Assembly: GCA_947489425.1 (NCBI GenBank)
Contig: CANLDL010000002.1
Coordinates: 868,001-932,000, forward strand
Direction of reading: 5' to 3'
Length of the DNA: 64,000 nucleotides
DNA from: an uncultured Pseudomonadales bacterium
GTDB lineage: Bacteria > Pseudomonadota > Gammaproteobacteria > Pseudomonadales > Cellvibrionaceae
The notes beneath the pieces were generated by a model that searched no databases, had not been told where the DNA came from, and saw nothing but the letters and a program-made list of their open reading frames with translations. The number at the start of each line of letters is the position of its first letter. Position 1 is the stretch's first letter. The position numbers were made by a program, and so were the translations under genes. Positions 42,609-50,927 of this stretch are shown piece after piece.

Positions 42609-43094
42609 ATGAAACTTGCGCTACTTGGCCGTGATGGTGTTATTAATAAAGCAGTTGCGGGGGGCGTTAATCACCGCACTAAACTCGAATTGATTAGCGA
42701 TAGTGTTAGTGCCATTGCGGAATTAACTGCTGCGGGGTACTTAGTAATTGTTGTAACTCATCAGCCGGGTATTAGCAGAGGCTTGTTGGATCTTGATGAG
42801 CTAGAAGCGATTAATAGTGAAATTACTATTAAGGTTGAAAAAGCAGGCGGTGAGATCGTTGCATTTTTTTATTGCCCGCACGATGAGCAAGATCGTTGTC
42901 ACTGTCGCCCACCAGAAACAGGCTTGCTTGATGCCGTTGAAATGGAGTTTGATTGCGATGCATCACGAGCGGCTTTTTTTTGTGTAAGCAATGCTGAAAA
43001 AGACCTAGGTAATGCTAAAGGTTGTACGATATACGAATGTACAAATGACCTCCCATTAAGTATGCATGTTAAGTGCTTGCTTAAAAATAATTAA
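42609..43094 (+). CDS. GmhB-like HAD protein lacking the nucleophilic aspartate
   Basis: By position (after glyQS and before plsC) and sequence this is the homologue of D-glycero-D-manno-heptose 1,7-bisphosphate phosphatase GmhB. The zinc loop CPHDEQDRCHCRPPETG is conserved. However, the catalytic start reads LLGRDGVIN, where GmhB has LDRDGTIN, so the nucleophilic Asp is replaced by Gly (codon GGC), while the second Asp is kept. The second HAD motif is HQPGI, and the metal-binding GD pair of the last motif is replaced by SNAEKD. At 161 residues it is also shorter than E. coli GmhB (191). It is probably not a phosphatase. Confidence 0.8.
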   Translation: MKLALLGRDGVINKAVAGGVNHRTKLELISDSVSAIAELTAAGYLVIVVTHQPGISRGLLDLDELEAINSEITIKVEKAGGEIVAFFYCPHDEQDRCHCRPPETGLLDAVEMEFDCDASRAAFFCVSNAEKDLGNAKGCTIYECTNDLPLSMHVKCLLKNN

Positions 43095-43126
43095 TTTAAA
43101 TCAATAACAGTTTTTCAAAAATTATT

Positions 43127-43840
43127 ATGTTGCTGTTTCGCTCTATTATTTTTTATGTGTTTTATGCACCACTAACCATTTTTTTTGGGACATTAAGCCT
43201 GTTGCTATTGCTTTGCCCCAAAAAATTTGGACAGGCTATTATTGTTTATTGGAATGCATCGGCGCTATTCTTACTGCGTTGCTGTTGCAATATTCGCTAC
43301 GAAATAACCGGAAAAGAAAATATTTTAGATACGCCTTGTGTGATTGTTGCCAATCACCAGAGCCCTTGGGAAACACTGTTTTTGCAATGGTATTTTAGGC
43401 CAATTTCTGCGGTGTTAAAAAAGCAATTGCTGTCTATTCCTTTTTTTGGTTGGGGTTTAAAAGTTACACAGCCAATCGCTATTGATCGAGCCAACCCTGT
43501 TCAAGCCATTAAGCAAATTAAAACCGATGGTGTTGATCGCCTCAAAGCTGGAAATAATATTTTGATATTTCCCGAAGGTACAAGAATGCCGGTTGGCGAG
43601 CTTGGTAATTATAAACGCAGTAGTGCTGATATTGCGAAACAAGCGGGCGTTCACTTAGTACCGGTTGTACATAATGGTGGTGAGTATTGGCTGAATAAGA
43701 GTTTGTTAAAGCGTCCCGGTGTTATCAAAATTGTTATTGGCAAGCCAATTGATATTGGTGATAAGAATACAAAAGCATTAATGGAAGATGTCAAAATATG
43801 GACGCATGAACAACTAAGTGCAATGGCAGACAATAACTAG
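43127..43840 (+). CDS. plsC: 1-acyl-sn-glycerol-3-phosphate acyltransferase
   Basis: This enzyme acylates lysophosphatidic acid to phosphatidic acid in membrane lipid synthesis. The 237-residue protein has one or two N-terminal membrane segments, then the acyltransferase block NHQSPWETLF (an HX4E version of the usual HX4D, as I recall from Pseudomonas and Neisseria relatives). The substrate motif FPEGTRMPVGE and PVVHNGG follow. It stands 32 bases after the GmhB-like gene, the same neighbour order as in pseudomonads. Confidence 0.92.
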   Translation: MLLFRSIIFYVFYAPLTIFFGTLSLLLLLCPKKFGQAIIVYWNASALFLLRCCCNIRYEITGKENILDTPCVIVANHQSPWETLFLQWYFRPISAVLKKQLLSIPFFGWGLKVTQPIAIDRANPVQAIKQIKTDGVDRLKAGNNILIFPEGTRMPVGELGNYKRSSADIAKQAGVHLVPVVHNGGEYWLNKSLLKRPGVIKIVIGKPIDIGDKNTKALMEDVKIWTHEQLSAMADNN

Positions 43841-43887
43841 TCAATAGTGACTATATACTCACAAATCAATGACTTTAGAGACTAATA

Positions 43888-44376
43888 ATGATTACTTTTT
43901 TTTGCACAGGTGGTACCTTCGACAAAATCTACTTTGATGCAAAAAGTGAATTTCATGTTGGCGATCCGCAGATTATCCCCCTATTGAAAGAAGCTAATCT
44001 TGCTATCGAATACGATGTTGTATCGCTGTTAAAAAAAGATAGTCTCGATATGACCGACGAAGATCGTCGATTAGTAAGCGATAGCGTTATTGCTTGTGCT
44101 AGTGAAAAGATTGTTATAACACATGGCACCGATGGTATGGTTTCCACGGCCCAACAGTTAGCCAAGCAAAGCTTGGGTAATAAAACTGTGGTGTTGGTGG
44201 GTGCGATGCAGCCTGCCAGAATGCGCTACAGTGATGCAAACTTTAATCTAGGTTTTGCGGTATCAGCAGTACAACTATTACCGGCAGGTATTTATATCAG
44301 TATGAATGGCCGTGTCTTTCCTCATGACAACGTGACCAAAAATTTAACGGTAGGGCAGTTTCAGGCGCTAAATTAA
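43888..44376 (+). CDS. Single-domain asparaginase-like protein
   Basis: The 162-residue protein corresponds to only the N-terminal domain of type I/II asparaginases. Both catalytic threonine motifs are present: FCTGGTFDK at the start and THGTDGM near residue 75, followed by VLVGAMQPARM. The C-terminal domain of full enzymes (about 325 residues) is absent, with a clean stop. Short homologues of this size occur in several gammaproteobacteria, so it is probably a defined subfamily rather than a truncation. Activity on asparagine is unproven. Confidence 0.82.
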   Translation: MITFFCTGGTFDKIYFDAKSEFHVGDPQIIPLLKEANLAIEYDVVSLLKKDSLDMTDEDRRLVSDSVIACASEKIVITHGTDGMVSTAQQLAKQSLGNKTVVLVGAMQPARMRYSDANFNLGFAVSAVQLLPAGIYISMNGRVFPHDNVTKNLTVGQFQALN

Positions 44377-44517
44377 GTGGGTAAGCGATAAACAATTTAT
44401 GCTTAATGGTATAACGGTTTTATAACTAGAGAGCATGAGCGGATATCTTTTGAAGCGGCTTATAACTTTCTTATTGTAAAAACTCTCTTCTTTTCGTTAT
44501 AAGATCTTAAAAAACTT

Positions 44518-44531
44518 AACCCTCGAGGGTT
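44518..44531. repeat. 14-base perfect palindrome upstream of the orphan gene at 44604
   Basis: AACCCTCGAGGGTT is self-complementary with no loop, which suits a dimeric DNA-binding protein better than a hairpin. It is about 72 bases ahead of the small gene that follows. Confidence 0.5.
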
Positions 44532-44603
44532 CTTCTGACTATACTTTTTATCACACACAACAATTATGTGTAATTACAATTAAAAAAGTAAGGAGAATCC
44601 TGA

Positions 44604-44879
44604 GTGTTCGAAGTAGTAAGCCCAGAAGATTTCATGAAGATTGGTGGTGATAAGCCTAGTCACTTAAAAATAGAAGAAGCTCTAATAAAAATGGGTGGTG
44701 ATGGTGCCACAGGTGGTACATTTAAAAAAGATATTCTTAAAATGGCGGGGTGGACAGGTGGTGCTTTAACGACCTATGCATCTCGATCAGACGTTGCTGC
44801 GGAGGCATTTAATCGGGTGCGTGAAGCTCTTGAAACAGCCTCTTCAGCAGATGATTTAAAAAATAAGCTTGTCCACTGA
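44604..44879 (+). CDS. Small soluble hypothetical protein
   Basis: I do not recognise this 91-residue protein. It begins at a GTG with AGGAG about eight bases ahead, which supports translation. It has no signal peptide, membrane segment or cysteine. It is glycine/lysine-rich in the first half (MGGDGATGGTFKKDILKMAG) and probably helical in the second (SDVAAEAFNRVREALETASS). It stands alone between two regulatory-looking gaps, with a 14-base palindrome upstream and a long hairpin downstream, suggesting a monocistronic, regulated unit. Confidence 0.7.
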   Translation: MFEVVSPEDFMKIGGDKPSHLKIEEALIKMGGDGATGGTFKKDILKMAGWTGGALTTYASRSDVAAEAFNRVREALETASSADDLKNKLVH

Positions 44880-45231
44880 GTGTATTTTTTTACTTAAAAA
44901 ACTCCTAGTTAGTAAGCAAATGACTACTTATCGTCTTTTATTAAATAAAGATGATAAGTAGTAATAAGTTTAGTGGCCCCTTTAGCTAAATATCCCTATA
45001 TTCCGTCTTATACCCTAGTGTCTCAATAGAGTATACCGGTATCCTTTCGGCTGCTAATTGCTTTAATCACGCAGTAGGCTATGTTTATATAATAAACAAT
45101 AGAGGCGGTAAGTCCTTAAATCGCGCTATCTCTGTTTGAGCATATAACATGCATACTGCCTTTATAGTGCTGTTCTTAAAAAGCTTTGAGTTAATGAAAG
45201 ATAGGTTAAATATTTTGCCATTGAGAATGCA
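44880..45231. other. Intergenic region with hairpin, no gene seen
   Basis: This gap of about 350 bases between the orphan small gene and the broken GAF-GGDEF gene holds a large hairpin (44923-44962) and a 10-base palindrome ATACCGGTAT (45033-45042). It also has a short inverted repeat GTTTAT-ATA-ATAAAC (45083-45097). I see no open reading frame with a ribosome site and no clear promoter. Confidence 0.5.
44923..44962. terminator. Long hairpin after the orphan small gene (probable terminator)
   Basis: Outer arms ACTACTTATC and GATAAGTAGT pair perfectly. The stem continues through a G-T wobble and TCTTT/AAAGA, leaving a loop of about 8 bases. It lies 44 bases after the gene's stop. No long T run follows, so its terminator role is likely but not certain. 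Confidence 0.5.
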
Positions 45232-46310
45232 ATGACTTTGTATCCTGAGCCTCGCAATGAAGTCGCTAGACTGGCCGCAGTAAAGAGTTATAAATTGCTC
45301 GACTCACTACCCGAGCGAGAGTATAACGATATAGCGAAAATTGCAGCGATCATTTGTGATGTCCCTATTTCGACAATAGCGTTATTGGATGAGTCACGGA
45401 AATGGCATAAAGCAAAATACGGTATCGATAAGGATTCAGTTCCCCGTTCTGTAGCTATCTGCAGCTATACTATCCTTGATGAAACGCCCCTTGTTGTGCC
45501 TGATACCAAAAAACACGAGATATTTTGTGATATTGGGATGGTTACTGATCCACCGCATGTACGTGCATATGCAGGTATTCCCTTGATTGACGATAATGGT
45601 TATGCATTGGGTACTTTATGTGTAATTGACCTAGTCCCGAGGAATTGGGCGTCATCACAAATTGAGACATTGTGTGCGCTGGGGCGCCAGATAATAGCGC
45701 TGTTTAATCTACGTAAAGCGTATCTGTTATTGGAGGCTCAACGACAAGAACTGGAGTTTCTTAATTACCAAGCTCGTCAAGAAAACAGTAAATTAAAAGA
45801 ATTGAGTAAGTTGGATGAGTTGACAGGGGCTTTAAACAGGCGTGGGCTTAATCTGGGTATTGAGTGGATGCTGGAGAAATTTAAAGAAAATCCAGTCCCC
45901 TTTTCTTTATTAATCATCGATATTGATCACTTTAAGCAATTCAATGATACATTTGGCCATTTAGAGGGGACCGAATATTGACTGATATTGTGTCTATTTT
46001 CCAAAAAGTAGCCCGAAATACTGATTTGATTGCCCGTTATGGTGGTGAGGAGTTTGTCATAATTCTGCCTGATACCGATGCACACTTAGCCCCCAAAATT
46101 GCGGAGCGGTACCGTGATCTTGTTAGTGTGGATGAGTCCATTAATAACACAACAGTTAGCATTGGTTTTACAACCGTTAAAACTGGTGATGATGCAGACA
46201 AGCTTTTTCAGCGTGCTGATAAGGGGCTTTATCAAGCGAAGCAAGATGGGCGAAACTGTGTTGTCGAGGTATGTGATTTTTTACCAACTGCCTGTATTTT
46301 CCATCGATGA
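45232..46310 (+). pseudogene. GAF-GGDEF diguanylate cyclase interrupted by a one-base frameshift
   Basis: The first frame (45232-45981) encodes a GAF-type sensory domain (about residues 20-165). A helical linker and the start of a GGDEF domain follow (LDELTGALNRRG, then IIDIDHFKQFNDTFGHLEG). It then stops at TGA 45979-45981. The remainder continues in another frame from about 45966 to 46310, with the intact active site RYGGEEFVIILP. Adding one G to the GGGG run at 45966-45969 joins them into one 359-residue protein reading GHLEGDRILTDI. The product would make cyclic di-GMP if intact. The gene's 3' end overlaps the convergent gloA by 30 bases. Recent decay, slippage-based phase variation or a sequencing error are all possible. 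Confidence 0.85.
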
Positions 46311-46721
46311 CCAAGGTTCCATGGGTTTGAGTGAATCACCTTTTTGTAATAATTCGATAGAGATGCCGTCGGGTGAACGGATAAACGCCATATGCCCATC
46401 GCGGGGTGGCCTATTAATGGTTACACCTTTATCAGCTAATGCTTGGCAAGTTGCATAAATATCATCTACTCGATAGGCAAGGTGACCAAAGTTACGCTCG
46501 CTATCGTAGTTTTCTGTATCCCAGTTATAGGTCATTTCGACCATCGGTGCTTTATCTTCTTTGGCACGTTCGATATCTTCAGGAGCGGCAAGAAATATTA
46601 AGGTGAATCGGCCCTTTTCATTATCGTAACGGCTAACTTCGGCTAAGCCTAGCTTATTGCAATAAAAATCGAGAGACTCTTCGATATTATTAATGCGGAT
46701 CATAGTATGTAAATACTGCAT
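46281..46721 (-). CDS. gloA: Lactoylglutathione lyase (glyoxalase I)
   Basis: GloA isomerises the methylglyoxal-glutathione hemithioacetal to S-lactoylglutathione. In this 146-residue protein the metal ligands are all present: His5 in YLHTMIRI, Glu62 in VEMTYNW, His80 in FGHLAYRV and Glu123 in SIELLQ. The short form without extra loops resembles the nickel-dependent E. coli type (135 residues). It is a single gene, convergent with the broken GGDEF gene and overlapping its end. Confidence 0.93.
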   Translation of the reverse strand: MQYLHTMIRINNIEESLDFYCNKLGLAEVSRYDNEKGRFTLIFLAAPEDIERAKEDKAPMVEMTYNWDTENYDSERNFGHLAYRVDDIYATCQALADKGVTINRPPRDGHMAFIRSPDGISIELLQKGDSLKPMEPWSSMENTGSW

Positions 46722-46771
46722 ATTTGGGCTACCTGTATATGGGCAAATAAGTTATTGGTGTGTTTTAGCGG

Positions 46772-47350
46772 TTATTGATTTAAGTATCTGTCTTTCAAGT
46801 CCACATAGTGTTGTGCTGAGTAGGTAAAATAGCTTTTTTCAGCATCTTTTAGGGGGCGAATCTCTTTACAAGGGCTACCCATGTACATAAAGCCACTTTT
46901 TAGCGTTTTACCTGGTGGCACTAATGTTCCTGCACCAATAACAACCTCATCCTCGACAACGGCGCCGTCGAGTACCGTCGAGCCTATACCGACTAATACA
47001 CGATTACCGATGGTGCAACCGTGTAAATTGACCGAGTGACCAATAGTAACATCATCCCCAATCGTGAGAGGAAAACCGCCATCATTTGATTCATTGGCAT
47101 GTGTAATGTGGAGTACGGCGCCATCTTGAACACTGGTTCTGGCACCAATACGAATGCGGTTCACATCGCCACGAATAACGGCACAAGGCCAAACAGAGGT
47201 GTCATCACCTAAGTGGATATCGCCAATCACGACTGCAGCGTGATCTATAAAGACTTTATCACCAAGTGTTGGAGTGACACCGTTAAAGGTCCGTACGGCA
47301 GGGGTGTTAGCATAGTCGTTATCTATTGTAGACATAGTAAATCGATCCAT
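46772..47350 (-). CDS. Gamma-class carbonic anhydrase homologue (YrdA/CaiE type)
   Basis: The protein is a left-handed beta-helix built of hexapeptide repeats such as VIGDIH, VQDGAVLHITHANE, IGHSVNLHGCTIGNRVLVGI. The histidines of the LHITHAN and IGHSVNLHG segments are those that bind metal in gamma carbonic anhydrases. About 187-192 residues; a second ATG at codon 6 (47335) could be the start. Whether it has carbonic anhydrase activity cannot be told from sequence. In pseudomonads it also neighbours prlC, divergently. Confidence 0.9.
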   Translation of the reverse strand: MDRFTMSTIDNDYANTPAVRTFNGVTPTLGDKVFIDHAAVVIGDIHLGDDTSVWPCAVIRGDVNRIRIGARTSVQDGAVLHITHANESNDGGFPLTIGDDVTIGHSVNLHGCTIGNRVLVGIGSTVLDGAVVEDEVVIGAGTLVPPGKTLKSGFMYMGSPCKEIRPLKDAEKSYFTYSAQHYVDLKDRYLNQ

Positions 47351-47427
47351 ATAACTTGTTTAGTATTAATGATATTGTCAACTTTTAACTCATTTAGATC
47401 AATAAGCAAAAGGCCTATGACCGCGAT

Positions 47428-49455
47428 ATGAATAATCCATTACTTGAAGAGCATCATCTACCACCATTCAATGCAATTGATATTAAACATATAAAGCCCG
47501 CTATTGAGGCACGAATTAAGCAGGTATGGTCGGTACTTAATACGCAGCTTGCAACTATTGAGCAAGGCGAGGCAGCATCTTGGGAGAATATTGTCGCCCC
47601 CTTTGAAGAGGCCTCGGATTTACTGAGCCAGAGCTGGTCACCGGTTAGCCACCTTAATGGCGTACAAAACAGCGATGAGCTACGCGAAGTTTATACCGAC
47701 TGCATACAACTGCTAACGGATTTTGGTACGGCAATTGATCAACACCAGCCTTTATTTAAGGCATATAAGTCACTGGCAGCTAGCGAAGGCTTTAGTGCTT
47801 TATCTGCCCCCAAGCAAAAAGTTATTCAAGATGCGCTGCGAGATTTTCGCCTAGCCGGTGTTGCGCTTGATGATGATAAAAAAGGGCGTTATGGGGAATT
47901 ACAAAAGCGCTTATCGACGCTATCGATGAATTTTTCTAATAATGTTCTCGATGCCACCCAAGATTGGTTTATGCATTTTGAAAACCAAGAGAGTTTAAAG
48001 GGCTTGCCCGAAGGTGCCTTGGCGAGTGCTCAGCAAGCGGCTGGGCAAAAAGAGTTGGATGGTTATGTAATTACCTTGGATATCCCATCTTATATGGCGG
48101 TTATAACCTATGCCGACGATCGAGCATTACGTGAGAAGATTTACACGGCCTATGCGACAAGAGCAACAACAGGAGAGTGGGATAATACACCGCTTATAAA
48201 AGAGATTCTAAGCTTGCGTTATGAGCTTGCTCGCCTACTTGGTTTTGAAAGCTATGCTGATTTGTCATTAGCGACAAAAATGGCAGAGTCAGTGGCGCAG
48301 GTTGAGAGTTTCTTAAGGTTGCTAGCTGAAAAATCCTTGCCTGTTGCACAAAAAGATCTACAAGAATTAAAAGACTTTGCAGCGAGCAAGTATAATTTGA
48401 ATGACCTGCAAGCATGGGATGTTTCCTATTACAGCGAAAAATTGCGCGAGCGTGATTACGCAGTTTCGCAAGAAGAATTAAAACCTTATTTTCCTGCTGA
48501 GCGTGTTATGGATGGTATGTTCTCGGTTGTTAGCAAGCTTTTTGGTATTACTATTGAGCGTGTCGATGAGGTTGATGTTTATCACAAAGATGTACGCTTT
48601 TTTGTTATTAAAAAAGATGGAGACGTTCGCGCTTATTTTTATTTTGATATCTATGCACGAGATAAAAAGCGCGGTGGCGCATGGATGGCAGATTGCAGAA
48701 CGCGCCGCTTACGTGATGATAAAATTCAATTGCCCGTAGCTTATCTTACTTGTAACTTTACGCCCCCAGTTGGCGATAAACCCTCACTACTTACGCACCA
48801 AGAAGTGACGACTCTGTTTCATGAGTTTGGTCATGGCCTACACCATATGTTAACGCAAATGACAGAAGCTGCTGTAAGTGGGATAAGTGGCGTTGCTTGG
48901 GACGCTGTCGAGTTACCTAGTCAGTTTTTAGAAAACTGGTGCTGGGAAAAAGAAGTGATACCGATGATCTCTGGGCACTATAAAACAGGTGAGCCATTAC
49001 CCGATGACCTATTAGATAAAATGCTAGCCGCGAAAAACTTTCAGTCGGGTATGCAGATGGTAAGGCAGCTTGAGTTCTCGCTGTTTGATTTTTTATTGCA
49101 TGCGCAGTACAGCGATACTAATCCAGTTGAGCCTCAAGATATATTAGATAGTGTACGTAAAGAAGTAGCCGTCATGGTGCCACCAGCCTTTAATAAATTT
49201 CAAAACAGTTTTAGCCATATTTTTGCAGGTGGTTATGCTGCTGGTTACTACAGTTATAAATGGGCAGAGGTGCTATCGGCTGATGCTTTTTCGCTGTTTG
49301 AAGAGCAAGGAATTTTTGACCAAAAAACAGGAGAGAGCTTTTTAAATACGATTTTATCTAATGGTGGCTCTCAGGAACCAATGGAGTTGTTTAAAGCGTT
49401 TCGTGGTCGAGAGCCTAAAACTGATGCATTACTGCGCCATGGTGGTATTGTTTAA
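47428..49455 (+). CDS. prlC: Oligopeptidase A (M3 family metallopeptidase)
   Basis: PrlC degrades cytoplasmic oligopeptides, including cleaved signal peptides. The 675-residue protein has the zinc site HEFGHGLHH (with a downstream glutamate in the GISGVAWDAVELPSQ segment) and the long helical M3 N-terminal region. It ends in FRGREPKTDALLRHGGI, typical for the family. The length is equal to that of E. coli PrlC (680). It is followed 81 bases later by the YheV gene. Confidence 0.96.
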   Translation: MNNPLLEEHHLPPFNAIDIKHIKPAIEARIKQVWSVLNTQLATIEQGEAASWENIVAPFEEASDLLSQSWSPVSHLNGVQNSDELREVYTDCIQLLTDFGTAIDQHQPLFKAYKSLAASEGFSALSAPKQKVIQDALRDFRLAGVALDDDKKGRYGELQKRLSTLSMNFSNNVLDATQDWFMHFENQESLKGLPEGALASAQQAAGQKELDGYVITLDIPSYMAVITYADDRALREKIYTAYATRATTGEWDNTPLIKEILSLRYELARLLGFESYADLSLATKMAESVAQVESFLRLLAEKSLPVAQKDLQELKDFAASKYNLNDLQAWDVSYYSEKLRERDYAVSQEELKPYFPAERVMDGMFSVVSKLFGITIERVDEVDVYHKDVRFFVIKKDGDVRAYFYFDIYARDKKRGGAWMADCRTRRLRDDKIQLPVAYLTCNFTPPVGDKPSLLTHQEVTTLFHEFGHGLHHMLTQMTEAAVSGISGVAWDAVELPSQFLENWCWEKEVIPMISGHYKTGEPLPDDLLDKMLAAKNFQSGMQMVRQLEFSLFDFLLHAQYSDTNPVEPQDILDSVRKEVAVMVPPAFNKFQNSFSHIFAGGYAAGYYSYKWAEVLSADAFSLFEEQGIFDQKTGESFLNTILSNGGSQEPMELFKAFRGREPKTDALLRHGGIV

Positions 49456-49536
49456 CGCAGCATTCATTTACTAGTAGCTGGTTTACATATATTTGTTAGC
49501 CAGCTTTTAATTTTTTTAATAAGCACTGTATAAAAA

Positions 49537-49788
49537 ATGTCAGAAAAAAGTAAAAAGCGCTTTATCGCAGGTGCAGTTTGTCCAAGATGTTCTCAAATGG
49601 ATAAGTTGGTAATGTATAAGCAAGAAGGTAAAACTTTTCGCGAGTGTGTGAGTTGTGACTTTAAAGATGAAATGCGTTTTACTAATGCTCGACAAGAGCT
49701 ACAAACCCGTGTGAACACACCGGAAGACGTTAAAAAAGATCAAACTCAAGTCTTAACTTTGGAGCCGGGTAATTTTTCTAAAAAATAA
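49537..49788 (+). CDS. yheV: YheV family putative zinc-ribbon protein
   Basis: The 83-residue protein has two Cys-x2-Cys pairs, CPRCSQ and CVSCDF (about residues 15-18 and 37-40), spaced as a small zinc ribbon. The basic start MSEKSKKRFIAGAVCPRC is typical of YheV. The function of the family is unknown. It lies downstream of prlC, as I recall from pseudomonads. Confidence 0.88.
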   Translation: MSEKSKKRFIAGAVCPRCSQMDKLVMYKQEGKTFRECVSCDFKDEMRFTNARQELQTRVNTPEDVKKDQTQVLTLEPGNFSKK

Positions 49789-49815
49789 TAACAATTTATA
49801 AATCGATGGTTACTT

Positions 49816-50466
49816 TTAATACGCACCTAGCTGTAATTTGATGCTCAAATCATTACTAAAACAAGGCCATTTATCTTTTACATCCTGCCAGTTATCTTTA
49901 CTCATTTGCTCAAGAGCTCTAATGGATTCTGGCTCATCAAACACAGACCTATCCGATACCGTAGTCTCTAAAGAGAGTAGCACTAAGTGGTCGAGCTGAT
50001 TGGCGAGTCTATCGCCAATTAAAGCATGGCAGATAATATTATCCATGCTTATGTCTAGAGGGCTTAGAGGGTGGCCAAAACTTGTGATTTGATCGTTTAG
50101 TTCTTCTAATAAACGGTTGGATAAATACGCTTGATAGAGCAATCGCTGTAAACCTTGGTATTCCAATAATATCTCGGGGGGCTTAATAAAAAACATACAA
50201 GCTAAACTGCTAAAAGGCTTTACGTAACTGTAAGTTTTTGACTCTAAGGCGAGGGCATAAATAGCACTTAAATAATCTGGTGCCGAGTTTATATAGGACG
50301 TAATAAATTCAAAAATAGCTGTTGAAGGCGAAGCTGAACTAATAGTGACCGCCTTATGCAAATTACCCATATGCGTGTCGATATACTCGACTAGGGAATG
50401 TTTTGCCTGTTCTTCCTGTGTGATTGTTTCTATATGTTGGTATAGGTCACGCAACGTATTGTTCAT
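49816..50466 (-). CDS. Hypothetical protein, mostly helical
   Basis: I do not recognise this 216-residue protein. It appears soluble and mainly alpha-helical, with no signal peptide, no membrane segment and no clear catalytic motif. It is leucine-rich in the centre (LQRLLYQAYLSNRLLEELND). It is transcribed away from the cox operon across a long intergenic region and is convergent with yheV. Codon usage and composition look like the neighbours, so it is probably a genuine chromosomal gene. Confidence 0.7.
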   Translation of the reverse strand: MNNTLRDLYQHIETITQEEQAKHSLVEYIDTHMGNLHKAVTISSASPSTAIFEFITSYINSAPDYLSAIYALALESKTYSYVKPFSSLACMFFIKPPEILLEYQGLQRLLYQAYLSNRLLEELNDQITSFGHPLSPLDISMDNIICHALIGDRLANQLDHLVLLSLETTVSDRSVFDEPESIRALEQMSKDNWQDVKDKWPCFSNDLSIKLQLGAY

Positions 50467-50927
50467 AAATAGATCATATTTTTAAATTAATAGAGATAAA
50501 TTATTACTTTAGTCGTAAAAAATGTCTTTTTACGACTAAATATAAGCATAGACCATATTTATGTTCTATCATGTAGATGGTACTATTGGGGCGCTGTCTA
50601 TAATCCGATCACTTTAGTCTGCGGTATTTAATATAATATTACAAAAATATACTGCCAACTGTGAAATTTAGTATTTATTCTATAGTGTATTGCGTTATCT
50701 AAGGCATCACTTGCACAACATAAAGTTATAAGTGTCTTCTAAACTTTTGTCGCTAGCTTAAGAAGATCACACTAAATTTGGTTTCTTAGTAATAAAGTAA
50801 TAAAAAATAAGAATAAGTACCAAAATATTTAGGCCATAGTAAAAATAATAAATGGCTAAAACAATTAGTAATCTGCTTGTTGGTTATTAATTGACCTTTA
50901 ATAATAATATAGGGAGACTTTGGGGCA
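50467..50927. other. Long divergent region upstream of the cytochrome oxidase operon
   Basis: The gap of about 460 bases between the hypothetical gene and coxB has no credible gene. It contains a perfect 14-base-stem hairpin (50508-50540) and a TATAAT at 50599-50604 with no convincing -35, which would give a cox leader of over 300 bases. The last 150 bases are AT-rich. It probably carries the control region of the oxidase operon. Confidence 0.5.
50508..50540. repeat. Perfect hairpin in the cox upstream region
   Basis: Arms TTTAGTCGTAAAAA (50508-50521) and TTTTTACGACTAAA (50527-50540) pair without mismatch around a 5-base loop (ATGTC). Both flanking genes are transcribed away from it, so it cannot be an ordinary gene-end terminator. 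An operator or a 5' leader element of the leftward gene is more likely. Confidence 0.55.

Noticed and set aside
45978..46310. Second half of the GGDEF protein as an independent gene
   Set aside because: It would begin at TTG without a ribosome site, in the middle of a GGDEF domain, and joins the upstream half perfectly with one added base.
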